Shown here one piece after another: positions 36,629 through 43,639 of a stretch of DNA of 64,000 bases. The position numbers and the translations under genes are program-made. The stretch lies in NCBI GenBank assembly GCA_022509185.1, contig JAFLTS010000010.1, forward strand, positions 1-64,000, given 5' to 3'. Positions within the stretch are counted from its first letter, which is position 1, and every line of letters begins with the position of its first letter. The DNA comes from Muribaculaceae bacterium. GTDB lineage: Bacteria > Bacteroidota > Bacteroidia > Bacteroidales > Muribaculaceae. Under the pieces are notes generated by a model. That model did not search any database. It had not been told where the DNA came from and saw nothing but the letters and a program-made list of their open reading frames with translations.

Positions 36629-37408
36629 TTATAAAGTGAGCCAGATGAGAACAAAGGCCATAATAATAATAAAAATACAGATAATGATATAAAGCTGGCT
36701 CGATGTGCGTCTCTCCATATCGAGCTGCAGATCGGCTACCGTACGGTAGGGAGAATCGGGAGCTTCACACTTCCCGGCAATCTTTTTCAGTTTGGGAAGG
36801 TTGGCCGGCAGATGTTGAAGCACTTCCTCAAGTACTTTACCATAGGAAGCTATATCTTGTCTTGTGTCTTGCTCACTGAGAGCATCCTGCTGATCGTAAC
36901 CAACATTTATAAGCTTGAGGTTTTCGTTGTATTCCGTAAAGATAATAGTGTCGGGAGTGATAGGCATATGTCTCACATGATTCTCCTGGATATATTGCAT
37001 GGCATCCAGAAGCTGGGTTTCAAGGCGTCTCACTATTCTCGGGGTAAGTCTTCTTTCATCTATAAGTCTTCTGAGGGAATAACCGTAAACGTCGTCGGTT
37101 ATGATTGCCAGCCCTACGCCCGGCACCTCCTCCAGATCGTTAACCATAACGATATTTGGATGACAGAGATTATATCTCACGTCGAATTCCTTTTCGAGCA
37201 TAGCCTTATATTCCGGCTTATCCGCATATTCGGGTTTCAACGCCTTTAGCATCACCCATTTACCATGCTTCTTCACCGTATAGACGTTATAATATTTCTC
37301 CTCCCACTCCGGCAATAAAACGAGGTCGCTCCATTTCCCGGATGGATCGTTGATAGGAATCTTTTTCTCCTCTTTGCTCACATAGGGATATGGAACTTCC
37401 TGGTTCAT
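36629..37408 (-). CDS. tail-anchored protein-kinase-fold pseudokinase
   Basis: A 259-residue protein with a eukaryotic-like kinase fold followed by one C-terminal membrane helix (about 240-258). K55 (VMLKAL) and E74 (KEFDVR) of the N lobe are present. The catalytic HRD loop reads H147-M-P, the K and N of HRDxKxxN are Thr151 and Thr154, and DFG is N168-V-G. DIASYGKVLEEVL matches the F-helix region. It is therefore probably a catalytically dead kinase, or one with unusual chemistry, facing the cytosol. It lies five bases after serS and seven before the GNAT-like gene. Regulatory targets are unknown. Confidence 0.72.
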   Translation of the reverse strand: MNQEVPYPYVSKEEKKIPINDPSGKWSDLVLLPEWEEKYYNVYTVKKHGKWVMLKALKPEYADKPEYKAMLEKEFDVRYNLCHPNIVMVNDLEEVPGVGLAIITDDVYGYSLRRLIDERRLTPRIVRRLETQLLDAMQYIQENHVRHMPITPDTIIFTEYNENLKLINVGYDQQDALSEQDTRQDIASYGKVLEEVLQHLPANLPKLKKIAGKCEAPDSPYRTVADLQLDMERRTSSQLYIIICIFIIIMAFVLIWLTL

Positions 37409-37413
37409 CTTCT

Positions 37414-38685
37414 TCAGTCTATAATGTCAAATCCTGTATATTTACGTAGACACTCAGGGATTACAATCCCTTTGTCGGTCTGATTATCTTCAAGCAGCGA
37501 GGCCACTATGCGGGGTAATGCAAGAGCGGAACCATTGAGCGTATGGCAGAGTTTAATTTTTTTGTCTTCGTCACGATAGCGGCATTTCAATCTGTTAGCC
37601 TGATAGGTTTCGAAATTGGAAACTGATGAAACTTCGAGCCATCTTTGCTGAGCCGCACTCCATACTTCAAAATCGTAGGTAATAGCAGAAGTAAAGGACA
37701 TGTCGCCTCCACATAGTCTCAGTATTCTCCAGGGAAGTCCCAAAGTATTCAGAAGATTTTCCACATGGCTTTTCATATCCTCGAGAGCAGCGTATGAATC
37801 CTCGGGTTTCTCTATTCTTACAATCTCCACCTTGTCAAACTGATGCAGACGGTTTAAGCCTCTCACGTCTTTTCCATAACTTCCTGCTTCGCGACGCCAG
37901 CATGGTGAATATGCACAATTCTTCTTGGGAAGTTCATTCCCGGGAATTATCACGTCTCGATACATATTGGTCACGGGCACCTCAGCTGTGGGAATAAGAT
38001 AAAGATCATCCACGCATACATGATACATCTGACCTTCTTTGTCGGGAAGTTGGCCGGTGCCGTAACCTGAAGCTGCGTTCACTACGAAGGGAGGTTCCAC
38101 TTCGGTATATCCGGCATTCCAGGCACTGTCCAGAAAGAACTGGATTAAAGCCCTCTGAAGGCGTGCTCCCTTCCCAATATAAAATGGGAAACCGGCTCCG
38201 GTTACTTTCACTCCGAGTTCAAAATCTATCAGATTGTATTTCTTAGCAAGATCCCAGTGGGGGAGAGCATCAGGCCCCAGTTCCGGCATTTTTCCGCCGG
38301 TTTTAACCACCACATTGTCTTCGGCACACTTTCCTTCCGGCACATCGGCATTCGGCAGATTAGGTACCGTGAGAAGAAGGTCACGCATTTCATTTTCGCT
38401 TTCTTCAAGCTCATCCTGAAGTTTCTTAGTGTTCTCCTTTATTTCAGCTACTTTGGATTTGACAGCTTCCGCCTCCTCTTTTTTTCCCTCTTTCATGAGA
38501 GCTCCGATTGAAGCGGCAAGTTTTTTCAATTCAGCGGCATCGTTGTCGCATCGTTGCTGGAGTCGGCGACGTCTTGCATCGATATCGAGAATATCATTTA
38601 TTACCTTGCTTCCGTCGAAGCCTTTCACGGCCAGTCGGTTTATCACAAAATTGGGATCTGCCTTTATAGTCTGGAGTGTTAACAT
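37414..38685 (-). CDS. serS: seryl-tRNA synthetase
   Basis: A class II synthetase charging tRNA-Ser (423 residues). The N-terminal coiled-coil arm (about 30-105) binds the long variable arm. The catalytic domain has motif 2 PCWRREAGSYGKDVRGLNRLHQFDKVE and motif 3 with the NGSALALPRIVASLLE segment. First gene of a five-gene minus-strand operon (serS, pseudokinase, GNAT-like, ubiE, U32) with gaps of a few bases. A promoter lies directly upstream. Confidence 0.97.
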   Translation of the reverse strand: MLTLQTIKADPNFVINRLAVKGFDGSKVINDILDIDARRRRLQQRCDNDAAELKKLAASIGALMKEGKKEEAEAVKSKVAEIKENTKKLQDELEESENEMRDLLLTVPNLPNADVPEGKCAEDNVVVKTGGKMPELGPDALPHWDLAKKYNLIDFELGVKVTGAGFPFYIGKGARLQRALIQFFLDSAWNAGYTEVEPPFVVNAASGYGTGQLPDKEGQMYHVCVDDLYLIPTAEVPVTNMYRDVIIPGNELPKKNCAYSPCWRREAGSYGKDVRGLNRLHQFDKVEIVRIEKPEDSYAALEDMKSHVENLLNTLGLPWRILRLCGGDMSFTSAITYDFEVWSAAQQRWLEVSSVSNFETYQANRLKCRYRDEDKKIKLCHTLNGSALALPRIVASLLEDNQTDKGIVIPECLRKYTGFDIID

Positions 38686-38739
38686 TGCAATATGGATTTT
38701 TCTACTTTTGAGGCCGGAATACTATCCCGGCTAATTATG

Positions 38740-38771
38740 CAAAAATAATTCAAAATCAGCTATCCGCCAAA
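38740..38771 (-). promoter_or_regulatory. promoter of the serS operon
   Basis: On the minus strand a TTTG (-33, 38771-38768) and a TATTTTTG (-7, 38747-38740) are 20 bases apart. The leader includes a small GCCGG/CCGGC hairpin around 38713-38732. The -33 box abuts the terminator of the next gene upstream. Confidence 0.75.
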
Positions 38772-38776
38772 TAAAA

Positions 38777-38801
38777 GCGGGTCAGTGCTATACTGACCCG
38801 C
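38777..38801 (-). terminator. terminator of the TPR lipoprotein gene
   Basis: A perfect 10-bp GC-rich stem (GCGGGTCAGT / ACTGACCCGC), five-base loop, followed on the minus strand by TTTTATTT. Confidence 0.88.
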
Positions 38802-38827
38802 CAGTAAGTTTTAGGGTAATCCCCGGA

Positions 38828-40510
38828 TTAGATTCCGCTGAGGTTGTAGTTAGCGAATTCGAGGTCGTTTTGAGCCTGTTGTGCCATTGCAGGATCAAGT
38901 GCTACAGCTTTCTTCAGGTTGTTTACAACTGCAGTCTCGTTGTTAGTCCGTGCACCTACCACTGCTTCAAGATAATAGGTTGTAGCATTGGGATCCGGAA
39001 CAGCTGAGAGAATAGCCTGGGCAGCTGAATAGTCTTTTGAAAGAATCTTTGCCAAAGCTGCATTATTTGTCTTGGCGTTGCCGAAAGCTGTGTTGGCCTT
39101 GCTAACTTCACCCTGGGTTAGGTAGTAAACGCCGAGAGCATCATTGGCTTCGGGAACTCCGGCAGCAGAACCGATATATTCATTAGCCTTGTTATAGTTG
39201 CCGTTTAAGAGTTCGATAAGACCCATGTTCATATCAACTTCCTTGGAGCTCGGATCAAGTTTCTTTGCTTTCTCGAAATCAGCTTTTGCCTGATCATAGT
39301 TTCCTGCGATATATTCAGTCATACCGAGGTTGTTGTAAGCACGATAGCTGTTGGGGAAGAGCTCGGTGGCTTTCTTATAGATCGCCATTTTCTGTGCATT
39401 GTCGGTAGTCAGAGTTGCAGCATAAAGAAGCTCATCTTCAGTGAGTGCTTTGGGATCTGTAGCAGCGAGGTTAGCTATCTCTTCATCGCTCTTTCCGATG
39501 ATATTGATAGAAGCCTGGATCTTTGAATATCTCAGTTTCGGAAGAATCTCCTTGGCGAGTTCATCGAATACACTGGTCATATTCTTGATTTCCTGTTCCC
39601 TCTGATTGGGATCCTTATACATTGTGAGAACTGCGAGAATCAGGTCTTTATCCTGAATATTGCTTTTCTCTACGAGTTCTTTGAAACCTTCCCAGTCTTC
39701 CGGAGTGAAAGAAGAAGTGATTTCACCGAAATTGGTGATATTATCTTTCTTAAGCTGGTTTTCCATGAAAGCTGTTGTTACTTCCTCACGTCTTTCAGCA
39801 AGTGCTGTATTGAAAGCGAGTGTACCGTCGGGAGAAGCTGTAGAAGCGATGTTCACACCTACGATTTCCTGATTGGGAGCCTGGTTAGCTTCAATTAGAC
39901 GTTTGTTGAGGTCAACATAGTCGGGAGCATCGATCTGGTTCTTGCGGATGATGGCCTGATTGATGAGGAACAGGATCTCTGCATTGTATTTTTCGTTGAT
40001 AACCCTCTGGAACTTGTCGGCAGCGATAGCCGGATGAATGGTTTCTGCAGATGCAAGAGTTGATGTTGCGATAATACCGTAACCTACTTTCACGCGGGGA
40101 AGTCCGTAAAGCTTACCGTTCTGGTCTACTTCAAAATCAAGGCAAAGGTCTGATTCAGCCATTTCAGGCTTGTACTGAGCATTGAAAGGCACGTTCACTG
40201 TACCTCCGGTAGCATAGCTTACCACCTGTCCGTTGGCACGCACATTTTCTCCTTGAATAACCACAGGAGCTCCTTTAGTTTCACCATCAGCATAAGTGAG
40301 CACCGGTGTCACTGTCACCTTTGCGTTCTTCTGCATGAATTTTGCCGGGATATTTCCGGTTACAACAGCGGGAACATTTTCTCCCACAGTTTCAAGTGGA
40401 GTGGGATCGGTTGAGAAATAGGAACTTTGGAATTCGCCCACTTTTTTGTTGCAACCGGTAAGGCTGATAAGGGCGGCGCCCAAAGTCATGATGAGGATCT
40501 GTTTCTTCAT
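38828..40510 (-). CDS. TPR-containing lipoprotein with OmpA-like region
   Basis: A 560-residue envelope lipoprotein (signal ending ISLTGC, lipid-modified Cys about 20). A beta-rich N-terminal region (about 25-170) is followed by an OmpA-C-like segment (ASPDGTLAFNTALAERREEV near 230-250) and then TPR repeats (about 370-550, e.g. YRAYNNLGMTEYIAGNYDQAKADFEKAKKLDP). It is probably anchored in the outer membrane facing the periplasm and contacting peptidoglycan or a partner. It is transcribed alone, with a strong terminator. Its stretch of alternative codons preferred in abundant proteins suggests high expression. The exact function is not known. Confidence 0.78.
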   Translation of the reverse strand: MKKQILIMTLGAALISLTGCNKKVGEFQSSYFSTDPTPLETVGENVPAVVTGNIPAKFMQKNAKVTVTPVLTYADGETKGAPVVIQGENVRANGQVVSYATGGTVNVPFNAQYKPEMAESDLCLDFEVDQNGKLYGLPRVKVGYGIIATSTLASAETIHPAIAADKFQRVINEKYNAEILFLINQAIIRKNQIDAPDYVDLNKRLIEANQAPNQEIVGVNIASTASPDGTLAFNTALAERREEVTTAFMENQLKKDNITNFGEITSSFTPEDWEGFKELVEKSNIQDKDLILAVLTMYKDPNQREQEIKNMTSVFDELAKEILPKLRYSKIQASINIIGKSDEEIANLAATDPKALTEDELLYAATLTTDNAQKMAIYKKATELFPNSYRAYNNLGMTEYIAGNYDQAKADFEKAKKLDPSSKEVDMNMGLIELLNGNYNKANEYIGSAAGVPEANDALGVYYLTQGEVSKANTAFGNAKTNNAALAKILSKDYSAAQAILSAVPDPNATTYYLEAVVGARTNNETAVVNNLKKAVALDPAMAQQAQNDLEFANYNLSGI

Positions 40511-40610
40511 AGTGTTTTATATTGTTTGTTTTTGGTTTCTTGTCAGTTAGAAAAGTGCTGTATTAGAAATTGCACAATGGTTATCTTAAAGTGTTAACAA
40601 TCAAATTATA

Positions 40611-41570
40611 TCAAGAGTTCACAATAATTGCCGAATTGGCTAATCTTGTTTCTATTTTTTCTGCCAGGGCTGCATTTTCTTTAATGAAGTCGTATAGTTC
40701 TTCCACGGCCTGAAGGTCAGGATCGGGAGGAAGATCGGTATCATTTTTATAGTCCGATATCTTTTGCGACAATATTTGTTCTGCAGTTTTCTCATCTCCG
40801 TTTTCTGTCAGCACTATCTTGTCAGGATTACGGAACATGATGTCAGTATTTGAAAACATCTGATAATTGGCTACAAATGAGAAGCAGTCTTCCAAAAGAT
40901 CAGGCCATAAAGTCAGGTCGATTCTTTGTTGCAGGGAATCCAAAGCCAGACTTGCATGGTCGGCACTGTGCATGAGCCGTTCCACAGCCGGCATTGAGGT
41001 ATGGTCGAAACTCAGGCCGGAAGGCTTGAACATATCGGCAAGATCATTGAATCTGAAGTCGGGATTATATCTTATCTCATCTTCATCTCTGGCTCCCACC
41101 CGTGTTGTAACGGCGTAACAGTAAGCTAAGAAAACATTTAGGGAATTCAGAATCATCGGCATCGACTTCTGCAATTTATCACTTTCCATTGCATGATGCA
41201 AAGCTTTCTGTTTTTCAATTTCCGATTCGACATCTATTTCCGACTTCATCGCACCTACTGCATTTAGGAAAAGACCCAGGAAAATTAATCCGCACATCAC
41301 TTCCACTGCTGTCACTGCCTGTGCCCCGGGATGAGCAGGAGTATAGTCTCCGAAACCGAGAGTAGTGATGGTCACAATGCTATAATATAGCCAACTTCCG
41401 TAATCAGTAGAAGCCCCGTCGGGCACTCTGAACTGATCATCGGGCAAACCCCAGTAAATTAATGCAAATATAGGCGTCACGCAGATATAAAGCCCAATCC
41501 AAACCACGGGTCTTATATTAGAGATCACGTGGAAGAAGTGGGCTAAACGCTGCGAGAAGGTATACTTCAT
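40611..41570 (-). CDS. two-transmembrane potassium channel protein
   Basis: A 319-residue ion-channel family protein. The pore unit is N-terminal: helix 1 (about 22-42), pore loop with the selectivity filter TTLGFGD (about 68-74), helix 2 (about 83-106). A long cytosolic C-terminal region of about 210 residues follows; it does not look like a standard RCK/TrkA_N domain, and I see no nucleotide-binding motif. The third gene of the luxS-lipoprotein-channel operon, three bases after the lipoprotein. The filter has Leu-Gly-Phe-Gly in place of the classical Val-Gly-Tyr-Gly, a known variation in potassium channels. Confidence 0.85.
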   Translation of the reverse strand: MKYTFSQRLAHFFHVISNIRPVVWIGLYICVTPIFALIYWGLPDDQFRVPDGASTDYGSWLYYSIVTITTLGFGDYTPAHPGAQAVTAVEVMCGLIFLGLFLNAVGAMKSEIDVESEIEKQKALHHAMESDKLQKSMPMILNSLNVFLAYCYAVTTRVGARDEDEIRYNPDFRFNDLADMFKPSGLSFDHTSMPAVERLMHSADHASLALDSLQQRIDLTLWPDLLEDCFSFVANYQMFSNTDIMFRNPDKIVLTENGDEKTAEQILSQKISDYKNDTDLPPDPDLQAVEELYDFIKENAALAEKIETRLANSAIIVNS

Positions 41571-41573
41571 CAG

Positions 41574-42083
41574 TTACTTCTTTTTCTGGGCTGCCATCTT
41601 TTCAAGGATTTCAAGAGCCGTGCCTTCGTGACGAGGCTTGGGATCGAATCCGATCTTGATGTTTTCCTGTCCTCTTTGGAAATCAAGGAAATAAGTTGTA
41701 CTGTCGGTATTTATACACACAGGCTGGTTTTTTGCATCAATACTTACATAAACACCGCTGTCGTTCTTTTCAAAAGGCTTCTGCAGATTCACCTGGTAGT
41801 CTATCTTGGTTCGGTTGCCGTTCTCGAAGACATAGAAAGCTGATGTTTCAGGGCTCAGACTGAAATAGATTCTACCGTCGAATTTGCCTTTTCTTTCTGA
41901 TGTACCTGTAATATCATAATAATCGGCATTGTAAAGACCGCTGTGCACAGGTTGTGTGGCATAGAAAGCATCGTCGTCTATAGCCTTTGTTTCATCTTTT
42001 GTTTCAGTTTTACCCCCTGCTCCACAAGAAGCCAGCATAAAAATAAAAGAGGATACTGCTAAGAATAAGAATTTTTTTGTCAT
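41574..42083 (-). CDS. small lipoprotein of unknown function
   Basis: A 169-residue lipoprotein (signal ending MLASCG, Cys about 20). After an acidic linker there is a beta-rich domain with VHSGLYNADYYDITGTSERKG and a following GRIYFSL strand pair, loosely reminiscent of small NlpE-like or lipocalin-type barrels, but the cysteine pair of NlpE is absent. Family unknown. It sits between luxS (11 bases upstream) and a K+ channel gene (3 bases downstream), so co-expression is likely. Confidence 0.72.
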   Translation of the reverse strand: MTKKFLFLAVSSFIFMLASCGAGGKTETKDETKAIDDDAFYATQPVHSGLYNADYYDITGTSERKGKFDGRIYFSLSPETSAFYVFENGNRTKIDYQVNLQKPFEKNDSGVYVSIDAKNQPVCINTDSTTYFLDFQRGQENIKIGFDPKPRHEGTALEILEKMAAQKKK

Positions 42084-42094
42084 ATCTTATATGT

Positions 42095-42586
42095 TTATTG
42101 GGAAATCGACGGATAATTAATATTCTCGTAGTCCGGGTTTTCAAGTACTTCCGACAGGAAGGATGAAGCTGTTTCTTTGGCCACCTTAAGATTGTTGAAC
42201 AGATAGTTTCCGCAATCTTTAGCAGTAGCTCCCGGAATCTCTCCTTCAAATTCTGCTATAAACCGGAAAGTTTCACGCAACAATGGCAATATATCTTCCG
42301 GGTTAAGATAGCCCTGGAGAATCAGATAGTTGCCGGTGCAACATCCCATCGGTCCCCAATATACGATTTTGTCTTTCCATACGGGGTGATTTCGTAAAAA
42401 CGTGGCTGCAAGATGTTCCATGCTGTGGAGTGCCATGGGATCAACCGCTGCCATTCTGTTCGGTTCCGTCAGCCTTATATCGAAAGTGGTAAGATGATCT
42501 CCAAGAGGTGTGATGTCTCTCCGCGAAACATAAACTCCTCTCAGCAACTTTTCATGATCTATCTTGAAACTATCTATCTTTTCCAA
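42095..42586 (-). CDS. luxS: S-ribosylhomocysteine lyase
   Basis: LuxS (163 residues) cleaves S-ribosylhomocysteine to homocysteine and DPD, the precursor of autoinducer 2. The zinc site H54-S-M-E-H58 is intact, the active-site cysteine lies in GPMGCCTG (C82), and the third metal ligand is the Cys in AKDCGNY. N-terminal SFKIDHEKLLRGVYVSRRD is typical. The cycle connects with metK in the same window through SAM recycling. It heads an operon with a lipoprotein and a potassium channel gene, an uncommon association for luxS. Confidence 0.97.
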   Translation of the reverse strand: MEKIDSFKIDHEKLLRGVYVSRRDITPLGDHLTTFDIRLTEPNRMAAVDPMALHSMEHLAATFLRNHPVWKDKIVYWGPMGCCTGNYLILQGYLNPEDILPLLRETFRFIAEFEGEIPGATAKDCGNYLFNNLKVAKETASSFLSEVLENPDYENINYPSISQ

Positions 42587-42610
42587 ATCTGTATTTATAA
42601 TGATTCTCTA

Positions 42611-42618
42611 CAAAAATA
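42611..42618 (-). promoter_or_regulatory. -7 box of luxS
   Basis: On the minus strand it reads TATTTTTG and fits TAnnTTTG, 25 bases before the luxS ATG. A -33 box is not obvious. Confidence 0.5.
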
Positions 42619-42737
42619 GCCAAAAAATAATTTCACTATGATTATCCTGTTAAAATATAGGGTCTTCTTGAGCTATATATGCATAATTTGGAAACCGGGA
42701 TACTCTTTTATCGGAAAGAACTGATTCCACATCCTGA

Positions 42738-43478
42738 TCAGGGATTCCAGATCATTTCAACTTTACCCACCGGAATACTTGCACTCAGGAAAATTGGAAG
42801 CCGGTTTTTGCAGTCAATCCTCATTTGTACCGGATATCCTGACATTTTACCCTGATAGTTATATTCAAACATAATGTTATAGGTGGGATAAACAGTGTTT
42901 TCAATTTCGTAAGAACCTTTGCCTAAATATGTCACCTGAACTTCCTGAGCATAAATTCCCTGGATAGGGATTGTAATTTTTTCATTTGGAGTCATATTTT
43001 CGAAATCGAGTTCATTGGCATAATAATACATACCCACCATGTCGGAAGTGATTGCAATGGCCTCCATTGAATTGGGACTGGCGGAATACTCTCCGGCTCC
43101 GGCGATGGTGCGATAGATCTCCGGATTGGCCGGATTATAGTCCGGGCTTCTGAAATACTTGGCTTTTGGACGACGGTACCATCCCGACTGATAATTTATT
43201 TTCTCAGTGCTGAATTTTGAACCCGGCAACATCTGGGTTTCCAAAGTGTCGGCAATTATGATAACATGTCCTTCCCAAGGAATGCTCACTCCATCAAGTG
43301 TACCTGAAAAGTTCGTGCCGTCACAATGATATTTCACAGAACCATGTGCTATGTTGACATTGATAATACCCCAATGATAATTAACGTTATAGGGAACTTC
43401 TGTAGGAGGTATAGTCACCCCGGCCCAAAGCGCAACCACACTAAAAACAACCAGGCAACTTAATAATGCTCTTTTCAT
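42738..43478 (-). CDS. DUF3108-type periplasmic protein
   Basis: A 246-residue exported protein with a type I signal peptide (about 1-20, ending WAG). The mature part begins VPYNVNYHWGIINVNIAHGSV, the alternating pattern typical of DUF3108 beta-sheet proteins (Y-x-x-x-Y-x-x-G-x-x-x-G-x-x), followed by extended strands with a WYRRPKAKYFRSPDY region. The family is widespread in Bacteroidetes and its function is unclear; it has been thought to be involved in the envelope. It has its own -7 box and is divergent from the carboxyltransferase gene. Confidence 0.75.
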   Translation of the reverse strand: MKRALLSCLVVFSVVALWAGVTIPPTEVPYNVNYHWGIINVNIAHGSVKYHCDGTNFSGTLDGVSIPWEGHVIIIADTLETQMLPGSKFSTEKINYQSGWYRRPKAKYFRSPDYNPANPEIYRTIAGAGEYSASPNSMEAIAITSDMVGMYYYANELDFENMTPNEKITIPIQGIYAQEVQVTYLGKGSYEIENTVYPTYNIMFEYNYQGKMSGYPVQMRIDCKNRLPIFLSASIPVGKVEMIWNP

Positions 43479-43506
43479 GCTCTTTTCTCTTTGCTTTTTT
43501 ACACCG

Positions 43507-43514
43507 CAAAAATA
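43507..43514 (-). promoter_or_regulatory. -7 box of the DUF3108 gene
   Basis: TATTTTTG on the minus strand, 29 bases before the ATG; the -33 is weak. Confidence 0.45.
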
Positions 43515-43589
43515 ATAAAATCCCTCTTATTTACCCCAATTTTTCTTCTGTCATCCCTAAAAATTTTTTCTCTTTTTGAAATTTATTCT

Positions 43590-43597
43590 TATCTTTG
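43590..43597 (+). promoter_or_regulatory. -7 box of the biotin carboxyltransferase gene
   Basis: TATCTTTG fits the consensus; a TTTG at 43575-43578 is too close to be a regular -33 box. Confidence 0.5.
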
Positions 43598-43639
43598 AAA
43601 ATTAATCAATACCATTAAAACTACGCGTAAGAAAAGACT

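Noticed and set aside
36629-38685. Toxin-antitoxin or defence island reading of the pseudokinase and GNAT-like genes
   Set aside because: They sit in a housekeeping operon with serS and ubiE, with no sign of transfer, and sizes and motifs do not fit a toxin-antitoxin pair.
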